A stretch of DNA of 64,000 nt from Siphlonurus alternatus (lineage: Eukaryota; Arthropoda; Insecta; Ephemeroptera; Siphlonuridae), in the NCBI GenBank assembly GCA_949825025.1, contig OX463783.1:12807628-12871627 (forward strand), read 5' to 3'. Every line of letters begins with the position of its first letter. The stretch's first letter is position 1. Made by a program: the position numbers and the translations under genes. The notes beneath the pieces were generated by a model. That model was not told the origin of the DNA, did no database searches, and worked only from the letters and a program-made list of their open reading frames with translations. Positions 15,801 through 23,333 of the stretch are shown one piece after another.

Positions 15801-18096
15801 AAAAAATTATTGAAATTCTATTTTGATGACGTCACGTGCGGTACTCCTTAAGAAAAAGGATAGGGATGTGCCGCCCGTGACGTCATAAAATTAGACTTTC
15901 AATAATTTTTTAAAAATAGTTCCCGGTCTCAGAAAAATTGAAAAAATTCACAGTACAATATATTTTTTTACCCCTTCTTTCGATTAAGCCAATAAAATTT
16001 TCACATTCTATAATAATATCTCATTTTTTCTTTCCGTAAAAAAAGTCCCGTAAAAAATATAAACCCCCCTCAGATTTTGTTTAAAAAAAATCTGATGTGT
16101 TTATAGACTTTATAGGAAGGTCTATTATAAGAATTAAGGACGTACCAAGATGAATTAATTGGTGAAGAATTTTTTATCGGAAGAAAATAAAATGTTAAAA
16201 AAATGCAATCGCTCGATCGTCACTCTACTTTAATAAATATATATAATAAACTGCACGGCCTGCATGACGTATACATACGTACTTCATTACTTCGATTATT
16301 TGGTACGTCTATAAATTAATTCATTGCATGTATTTTTCGAGTACTAGCTTATAGCTCCAAAAATGTACTATATATAGCTAACCTTCTAAAAGCAACATCG
16401 AATATTATATACCATTTCACGTCATAGTGGCCACCTACACCACCAAATATTAAAGTTCTTTGATTTTAATAAAATTAAATCTCAGGACATGTTCGTATAA
16501 TGAACCTACAAAAATAAATTTTGTATTTTTCAAAAATATTCAAAATTGAGGGACAATGGGCAAATACGAAATGGCGTCAGAATGCAAATGAAGCAATTAA
16601 ACGGCGGCTCCAGTAACTCGGAAAATATTATGCACAGATTAAATTTGATTTTTTCTATGGATGCATAACCATATGTGTCTACAACATCCTGCTTTCAGAT
16701 TTTCTCTATGGGTTTTAGTTTTTTTGTTATACCGGTTCCCGTAAGCCAAGTATGACGTTTTTGAAGCATTTGCTTTCCGCAGCCCAAATAAAGGCTAATT
16801 TTTTTTTTAAATAAAAAATTGATTCTATATAGCTCCTAAACATCTCTTCTTACCATAAAACTCCTAAAAATCATTTTTTTTATTTTTCTCAACTAATGGC
16901 ACAGTAAACGAAAAAGGGTACAATTCGTTAAGGTACCTACTTTGCGGGCCAAAAAATTCGATGCCATTCAAACTTTAGGAGAATTTTAATGACACGACTG
17001 GAATCCTCGTATCTTAATTAGTAAGAATCAAAAATAATCTCGATGTACCTCTCGAGTATTTCCTCGCAAAAGCTATACTGGTGTAACTCCCTCTATACGC
17101 ACCGCGTGCGCACCTCGTCAGACCCGTGATAGCACGCCGCGGCCGAGTGCTGTTGTGTTTATTGACATGAAACTTACGCAAAAATAATATTTTATTGTAT
17201 CTATGGAGTAACCTTGCAACTTGCTACTAAATTACGTCACTGAGATAATTTTCCTTCCATTTGTTATTATAATTAAGATAGGTACGTGGGATTGAATTTT
17301 GCGTAAAAATGGTAGCAAATATATAATATATAGAAAATTATCTCAGTGACATAATTTAGTAGCAAGTTTATTTCATAGATGCAATAAAATATTATTTTTG
17401 CATAAATTTCATGTCAATATGTCATTAAACACAACAGCACTCTGCCGCTTCGTGCTATCACGGGTCTGACGAGGTGCGCACGCGGTGCGTATAGAGTACT
17501 ATATAGAGGGAGTTACCCCAGATTAATATCAGGTCAGTCCAATAAAGAGATGGGCTTGGGTCAATAGATTTCGATGAATTTCACATATGTTACACATCTA
17601 ACCTAGGTTGATGAAGTTTGGGCATTATTTTTTGAAATTTCAAAAAAAAAAAAAAACGAATTTCAGGAATTTTCAAAAAATCAATAAAGAGGGCAATCTC
17701 GAGAGATAAAAAAATTTGAATCTTAAATTCTGCTCCACATAGAATTATAATTTAAATTTTTTCAAGTTTGTAGTCAGATTGCCAAACTTTTCTGCATTGA
17801 AAATTTTGACCTTGAAATTTTATTAAGGTCAAATGTCAGAGGTCAAACTACAAAAAGCCAATAACTTCATACCAAAGCACATTGTTAAAAAAATCAAGAT
17901 ATAGGTTTAAATCCTTCTATAGAAAAAAAAACCGTTTTCAAATTCATGGAGCAATTCAAAATTTTGAAATTGCGATTTTTTTTTATTAATTATTCCGAGG
18001 TTTTTTGAAAAATATTTTCAAGTTTTGTCATGAATTTTACACAGGTTACTCATCTGACCTAAGTTGATAAGGTTTGAAAATAATTTTTTCAAATTT

Positions 18097-18131
<35 letters not shown>

Positions 18132-21100
18132 GAAATTCACGGTCAAATTTCAATTTCGAGTCTACGTCAAAAGAACGAAAAATAAAAGAACGAAAACAAT
18201 TTAAACGAAAGGCATTACACCGAAAACAAAAAGGACGAAAGTAATTTAACACGAAAACATTTTAAACGAAAATATAATTAACCGAATTAGAAAATGTGCG
18301 AATGCATTTATAACGAAACTTAAAAAACACGAAAGCATTTACAGCGAAAACATTTTAGCCGAATTCAATAATCACGAAAACCATTTGGCCGATAGTTATT
18401 TGAACGAAAACATTTTAGACGAATTAAAAAATAACGAAAACAATTTGACCGAAAAGTAATTTGAACGAAAACATTTAAGACGAATCAAAAAAGAACGAAA
18501 ACAATTTGACCGACAGTTATTTGAACGAAAACATTTAAAACGAATGGAAAAATCCCGAATACAATTTGAACGAACGCTATTGGACCGAAATAAAAAACAC
18601 CGATGAAGAAAAATATTAATATAAAATTATAACAACGTTTAAAAAAAAACAAAAAAACAAAATTGTTAATTAAAACGAATGCAATAAATATAAAAGAAGT
18701 ATATATACAGACTGACCAGAAATGGTGTTCCGAACCCATGCATGCTAAAATTTGGACAGGTTAACTTATTTGAGCTAGAAATTTGAAATTTGGCATACGT
18801 AAAGCCAAGGGTTCCAGATTCTTTTGACATGTACGTGTTAAACAATTTTTAAAATTAATATTTACTACCGTTTTAGGGGTTGATTCACGATTTGCATTTC
18901 TTCTTTATGGGATTTCCATGTTAAATTAAGTTGATAGAAAAATTTTAGCCGATTTGCACAAAAATTAGTTTTTAAGGTTTTCAGAGCACGTTGAATTTAA
19001 TGGTGTAATTTAAAAAGTGGTGAAAACAACCCCTAATGAGATAATGACCCATACTACATGAAAAAATGATGCTATCAAAATTTTGATTACGCCACTGAAA
19101 CCGACTTATTTTTTTATCTCATAAACAACCTTTGAATTTTTTGAATCCGAGCAAGTTAACGATTTAATTTTTAGGGGTGAGGAAACACCATTAAATACAG
19201 CGTGCTCTGAAAACCTTAAAAACTAATTTTGGTGCAAATCGGCTAAAATTTTTCTATCAATTAACTTAATTGAACATGGAAATCCCATAAGGAAGAAATG
19301 CAAATCGTGAATCAACCCCTAAAACGGTAGGAAATATTAATTTTAAAAATTGTTTAACACGTACATGTCAAAAGAATCTGGAACCCTTGGCTTTACGTAT
19401 GCCAATTTTCAAATTTCTAGCTCAAATAAGTTAACCTGCCCAAATTTTAGCATGGGTTCGGAACACCATTTCTGGCTCAGTCTGTATATATACTTCTTTA
19501 TCGCATTCGTTTTAATTTACTTTTTTTTTTTTTTTTTATGTTATATTTTTTTATTAATATTTTTCTTCATCGGTGTTTTTTATTTCGGTTCAATAGCGTT
19601 CGTTCAAATCGTATTCGTGATTTTTCCATTCGTTTTAAATGTTCAAATTTAAATAAATAACTAAAATAAAATAACTGTCGGTCAAATTGTTTTCGTTCTT
19701 TTTTGATTCGTCTTAAATGTTTTCGTTCAAATAACTTTCGGTCAAATTGTTTTCGTTATTTTTTTATTCGTCTAAAATGTTTTCGTTCAAATAACTTTTC
19801 AGTCAAATTGTTTTCGTGGTTTTTGTATTCGTCTTAAATGTTTTCGTTCAAATAATATTCGGTCAAATTGTTTTCGTGATTTTTGAATTCGTATTAAAAT
19901 AATTTCGTTCTAATTTACTTTCGTCCTTTTTAATTTCGGTCAAATTATTTTCGTACAAATTGTTTTCGTGATTTTTGTTCTCGTTATTGTTTTGTTTCGT
20001 GTTAATTTAATTTCGTGGTAAATGATTTCGTTTATATTTGTTTTCGATGTAATTGTTTTCGGGATAAAGTCAGTCGTTGAAAATGCTTTCGTGATTTTTG
20101 TTTTCGTTGTTTTGACGTGATACCCAAATTTCGATTTTTTTTTTTTTTTTTTTTTTAAATTTGAAAAAATTATTTCCTAATCTTATCAACCTGGGTCAGA
20201 TGAGTAACCTGTGTAAAATTCATGACAAAACTCGATTTTTTTTTTCTAAAAACCTCGGAATAATTAGTAAAAAAAAATCGTAATTTCAAAATTTTGAATT
20301 TCTCCATAAATTTGAAACCGGTTTTTTATAGAAGGATAAACATTGTTTAAAACCCATATCTTGATTTTTTTCTAACAATGTGCTTTGGTATGAAGTTATA
20401 CGCTTTTTGTAGTTTGACCTCTGACCTTTGACCTTAATAAATTTTGAAGGTCAAAATTTTCAATGCAAAAAAGTTTGGCAATCTGACTACAAACTTGAAA
20501 AAATTTAAATATAATTCTATGTGTAGCAGAATTTAAGATACATTTTTTTTATCTCTCTAGCCCTCTTTATTGATATTTTGAAAATTCCTGAAATTCGTTT
20601 TTTTTTTGAAATTTCAAAAAATAATGCCCAAACCTCATCAAACTAGGTTAGATGTGTAACATAATATATGTGAAAGTCATCGAAATCTATTGACCCAAGC
20701 CCATCTCCTTATTGGACTGACCTGATATTAACCCCCAGTAGCTTTTGCAAGGAAATACTCGAGAGGTACATCGAGATTATTTTTTATTCTTACTAATTAA
20801 GATACGAGGATTCCAGTCGTGTTATTAAAATTCTCCTAAAGTTTGAATGACATCGAATTTTTTGGCCCGCAAAGTAGGTACCTTAACGAATTGTACCCTT
20901 TTTCGTTTACTGTGCCATTAGTTGAGAAAAATAAAAAAAATTATTTTTAGGAGTTTTATGGTAAGAAGAGATGTTTAGGAGCTATATAGAATCAATTTTT
21001 TATTTAAAAAAAAATTAGCCTTTATTTGGGCTGCGGAAAGCAAATGCTTCAAAAACGTCATACTTGGCTTACGGGAACCGGTATAACAAAAAAACTAAAA

Positions 21101-23150
21101 CCCATAGAGAAAATCTGAAAGCAGGATGTTGTAGACACATATGGTTATGCATCCATAGAAAAAATCAAATTTAATCTGTGCATAATATTTTCCGAGTTAC
21201 TGGAGCCGCCGTTTAATTGCTACATTTGCATTCTGACGCCATTTCGTATTTGCCCATTGTCCCTCAATTTTGAATATTTTTGAAAAATACAAAATTTATT
21301 TTTGTAGGTTCATTATACGAACATGTCCTGAGATTTAATTTTATTAAAATCAAAGAACTTTAATATTTGGTGGTGTAGGTGGCCACTATGACGTGAAATG
21401 GTATATAATATTCGATGTTGCTTTTAGAAGGTTAGCTATATATAGTACATTTTTGGAGCTATAAGCTAGTACTCGAAAAATACATGCAATGAATTAATTT
21501 ATAGACGTACCAAATAATCGAAGTAATGAAGTACGTATGTATACGTCATGCAGGCCGTGCAGTTTATTATATATATTTATTAAAGTAGAGTGACGATCGA
21601 GCGATTGCATTTTTTTAACATTTTATTTTCTTCCGATAAAAATTCTTCACCAAAAAAATTCCCAAAGTTGTTGTTTTAAAACCAATTGGAGGTCTTTTAA
21701 TTTTTTAACATGTAGTCTTACATGGAACAGAAAACAGCTTTTTCCTCAAAACTTATTAATTAATTGGTCCGAAAAGTTTCTATCTAGCTATAATATATCA
21801 TGAATTCTTCAATGCATTTCAAAATATTTTTTTACGGACCATTTTCCTGGAATTTTTTTTTTAATTTTTGTGGGTTTTAATTGCCCATAAGGAATATTTC
21901 AATGGGAATCTTTGACCTGCCAATTTGGTCGCCATATTTTTACTGGAAGATATTCGTATGTTGAAGATCAGCAGATTTTGACACCATGGGCATATATTGC
22001 GCAAATTTGCCGCTCCAAAATCAGAATTAATACAAGTACTGCGAATTTTTTTAGAGTTTCTCTTTACTTAAACTGAGCTGCATGGGGTTGCAAATAATAT
22101 TTTAATAGTGGCAAATGTAAAAGGTTAGTGACAATACGTGATTTTCAATTCGGAAACAGAACTTGTGTAAATTAGAATTAACAATATATACCGCGATCGA
22201 AAAATTGCTCCGTATATAGGATCTTTCGTGTACTGCGCGGCCCAATTCTGTTCTTGTAAATAAAGTAATGTCAGGACAAAGGTCGCGATGACGTCAAGGT
22301 CACAGCTTCCCATTAATATATAATTATATATATTTCACTCAATTCACGTACGCTTTTTTATTTCTTATGCCAGTTTTGCCGGAAAGTTTTTTTTTTATAC
22401 CTTCGTCGTCACTTAATTGCACTGTAGCTGCCTTTTAGTTAAATTAATTTAGTATATGATTATATAATGTATGTTATATTATTATATATTATAATATTAT
22501 ATTATATATATTATAATATATATATTTTATTATTTATATACAGAATTAATTATACAGATGCGAATTTTTAATAATATTTTAATAATTTAATTATGATATT
22601 ATATATGCGCGCACACTATATAAATATAATATATAATATATATATATATATAATATATATATATATAATATATTTACAGTTAATAAATATAAAAATTACT
22701 GCAGACTCTGCATAATATACCGTTTATTACAATCAATTATAATATAATTACACGTACAAGTCAGTGATGGAGTAAAAAATTTGAACAATTAGCTCCGTTT
22801 ATTGCATTTGTTATATTAGTGACGTCATGAATCATATGTTTTATACAACCGACGTAGGTTTAATAGAGCTACGTCGGGTGACGTCATGGATGTTTTGAAC
22901 ATTGAAAAAGTTCCGGCGTAGATTTAATGCGTCTACGACCGGCGTAGACCCAGACAGTTCCCTCAAAACATTGTATGTTGCGACGCTTGGAGACGCTTCA
23001 TGAAATTTGGCAACGTCTTAGCATATGATATAAATTTTTTTGTAGGTTGATGACCTAATAAGTAGGTGTTGATATGCAAAATAACCAGTTAAAATTTACT
23101 TACCTGTCCGAGCTTGCAGAACTAGGGGGATCCGCGAAACGAGCCGCCAT
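887..23150 (-). CDS. UCKL1: Uridine-cytidine kinase-like 1 (UCK plus UPRT domains)
   Basis: Eleven exons in transcript order: 23150-23104, 9889-9717, 9400-9224, 8791-8685, 5134-4964, 4330-4259, 3760-3509, 3233-3024, 2523-2338, 1941-1776, 1038-887. All introns are GT-AG, phases join exactly, and the total is 1713 bp or 570 aa, close to vertebrate UCKL1. The start is MAARFADPP at 23150, followed by an acidic, Ser/Pro-rich tail. The conserved part opens with [13 protein letters not shown]. The P-loop GGSASGKT is at about residues 136-143 and DSFYK follows. [16 protein letters not shown] kinase motifs are in exon 5. The C-terminal half is a uracil phosphoribosyltransferase-like domain with [12 protein letters not shown] (exon 9), the PRPP loop [11 protein letters not shown] (about 480-490) and [13 protein letters not shown] near the end. 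The family phosphorylates uridine and cytidine in pyrimidine salvage. Whether the UPRT half is catalytic in animals is uncertain. Introns 1 and 4 carry large foldback transposons. The start lies head-to-head with LRRC6. Confidence 0.96.
4619..4750. repeat. Short imperfect inverted repeat in UCKL1 intron 5
   Basis: Arms at 4632-4649 and 4721-4738 match 17 of 18 bases in inverted orientation, and the flanking TAAT/ATTA also pairs. It is possibly a decayed MITE. No target duplication was seen. Confidence 0.5.
5292..5781. mobile_element. MITE with GGGGTACTGACC ends, UCKL1 intron 4
   Basis: Inverted ends GGGGTACTGACC (left) and GGTCAGTACCCC (right) bound about 490 bp whose interior is a degraded palindrome. 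TGACGTCA occurs once in each arm (5422-5429 and 5634-5641). Flanks read AT on both sides, so a 2-bp target duplication is possible. No coding potential. Confidence 0.75.
6680..8493. mobile_element. Foldback element copy A with 15-bp CGAAA-periodic arms
   Basis: Located in UCKL1 intron 4. The outer arms (about 6680-7090 and 8000-8493) consist of degenerate 15-bp units starting CGAAA (minus-strand sense in the right arm), for example cgaaagttatttgaa. The core, about 7185-7930, is a second, unrelated palindrome. Ends are AAGGGTATCACGTC and GACGTAGACTT. They are flanked by an exact direct repeat GGCTT at 6675-6679 and 8494-8498, taken as a 5-bp target-site duplication. It has no transposase, so it is non-autonomous. 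Open frames of about 60-70 aa inside the arrays arise because 15 is a multiple of three. A second copy lies at 18158-20127. Confidence 0.85.
9962..10070. repeat. Short hairpin repeat near UCKL1 exon 2
   Basis: Arms at 9980-10001 and 10037-10058 (aactttaggcccagcttagg and its inverted partner) pair with few mismatches. An outer attgtatag/ctatacaat pair extends the hairpin to 9962-10070. It lies about 70 bp from exon 2, on the acceptor side. Confidence 0.6.
10098..10453. mobile_element. TTAA-bounded palindromic MITE (family F4b)
   Basis: Almost full-length palindrome beginning TTAAGGGTAAGGTAACGCC and ending in its complement. TTAA sits at both ends (10098-10101 and 10450-10453), consistent with a TTAA target as used by piggyBac and Kolobok elements. 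The interior resembles the copy at 14182-14557. Non-coding, UCKL1 intron 1. Confidence 0.8.
10930..11246. mobile_element. Palindromic MITE family F1, copy 1
   Basis: Full-length palindrome with ends ATGAGATATTAGAATGTG. Each arm carries the AAGAAGGGGTAAAAATATGG block, GGGAACTATTTTT and one TGACGTCA (11060-11067 and 11108-11115). The loop contains ctatcctttttaaggag. Other copies are at 15691, 28836 and 42769. Inserted in UCKL1 intron 1. Confidence 0.85.
11319..11470. repeat. ATTT-type simple repeat and AT-rich stretch
   Basis: Tandem ttta/attt units followed by taattaat-rich low-complexity sequence within UCKL1 intron 1. Confidence 0.7.
11471..13697. other. UCKL1 intron 1 sequence, nothing recognised
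   Basis: AT-rich intronic DNA between the simple repeat and the target duplication of the large foldback element. No coding exon, RNA gene or clear repeat was recognised here. Confidence 0.5.
14182..14557. mobile_element. TTAA-bounded palindromic MITE (F4b) in foldback left arm
   Basis: TTAAGGTAGAGATAATACGG and its complement bound a palindrome, with TTAA at both ends. The interior (tctcctctacatccc, atcagtaggtaaaat) matches the 10098 copy, while the ends match family F4. It is absent from the right arm of the host foldback, so it inserted after the arms formed. Confidence 0.8.
14565..15247. mobile_element. Long palindromic element family F5
   Basis: Arms of about 340 bp start AGAGTGAGCG and contain gaaaaccaaaaattccatct, ttcccaaagttggtgtttcg and a CG-rich gcgcggcgcggcc block. 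The centre holds tttttttaagtttttgcggg. Partial relatives are at about 57658-57935 and at 21590-21880 in the opposite foldback arm. Confidence 0.75.
15289..15626. mobile_element. Palindromic MITE family F3, copy 1
   Basis: Ends ATGGACAACATACATGAA and complement. Subterminal ttattgcagaaatgaataaa, then gctactctgaattttttcag and ggactatttttaaa. The loop holds a CG-rich ggcgtggcc block. Non-coding. Nested in the foldback left arm. Confidence 0.8.
15691..16024. mobile_element. Palindromic MITE family F1, copy 2
   Basis: Same structure as the 10930 copy, slightly degraded, with TGACGTCA in both arms. Nested in the foldback left arm. Confidence 0.8.
17083..17516. mobile_element. 434-bp palindromic MITE with GTAACTCCCTC ends
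   Basis: Inverted arms run from GTAACTCCCTCTATA through gcgcacctcgtcagacccgt and ttgctactaaatta (one arm has attacgtca). The corresponding right-arm site near 20745 of the host foldback reads straight through without it, which gives an empty-site comparison inside one molecule. Confidence 0.8.
17826..17845. promoter_or_regulatory. Degenerate triple AGGTCA array, left foldback arm
   Basis: AGGTCA-a-ATGTCA-g-AGGTCA: three nuclear-receptor-like half sites with 1-bp spacers, the middle one with a base change. It is the arm partner of the intact array at 20415-20434. Function is inferred only from motif resemblance. Confidence 0.3.
18158..20127. mobile_element. Foldback element copy B with 15-bp CGAAA-periodic arms
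   Basis: Second copy of the 6680-8493 family, at the centre of the large foldback. Flanked by the exact direct repeat ATTTC (18153-18157 and 20128-20132), again 5 bp. The left arm matches the complement of copy A's right arm, and the right arm matches the complement of copy A's left arm (GACGTGATACCC end). The core (about 18705-19485) is in the same orientation as in copy A. The arms are therefore swapped relative to the core. Near 19630-19680 a unit row is disturbed by atttaaataaataactaaa. Confidence 0.85.
20415..20434. promoter_or_regulatory. Triple DR1-type nuclear-receptor half-site array
   Basis: TGACCT-c-TGACCT-t-TGACCT: on the minus strand this is three AGGTCA half sites each separated by one base, the DR1 arrangement bound by HNF4/RXR/PPAR-type receptors in animals. 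It lies in the right arm of the foldback in UCKL1 intron 1. No evidence of use can be read from sequence. Confidence 0.35.
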
Positions 23151-23333
23151 TCTAGATGTCGCAAAAAATAATGCGCACTCGGATATGATTCTACTTTTCA
23201 GACTATTTTAAACTGTCAAGACTTGACCTAATTATCGATCAAACAAAGTTGATATTTGAAATGCATATCAGAGTATAATTTTGTGGTATTTGCATATATT
23301 TGTAACGTAAAAGACCGTAGAAATCTACAAATA
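23151..23333. promoter_or_regulatory. Bidirectional promoter region of UCKL1 and LRRC6
   Basis: The 183 bp between the UCKL1 start codon (minus, 23150) and the LRRC6 start codon (plus, 23334) must contain the cores of both promoters, unless an unseen 5' UTR intron exists. It is AT-rich, with TTTGCATATAT near 23290-23300. I could not find a canonical RFX X-box, which might be expected for a ciliary gene. Confidence 0.6.

Larger units (their letters stand above)
13707..22961. mobile_element. 9.26-kb nested foldback element with 9-bp target duplication
   Basis: Perfect inverted ends GGAACTGTCTGGG and CCCAGACAGTTCC are flanked by the exact 9-bp direct repeat CTCAAAACA (13698-13706 and 22962-22970). 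The outer arms pair at 13707-13990 with 22700-22961. About 16150-17080 pairs near-identically with about 20745-21610. About 17525-18150 pairs with about 20130-20735. A second foldback element (18158-20127) sits at the centre. The left arm alone carries later MITE insertions (14182, 14565, 15289, 15691, 17083), which explains the asymmetry. The 9-bp duplication and long inverted ends suit Mutator-like or Foldback-type elements. No transposase frame was found. It forms most of UCKL1 intron 1. Confidence 0.85.
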
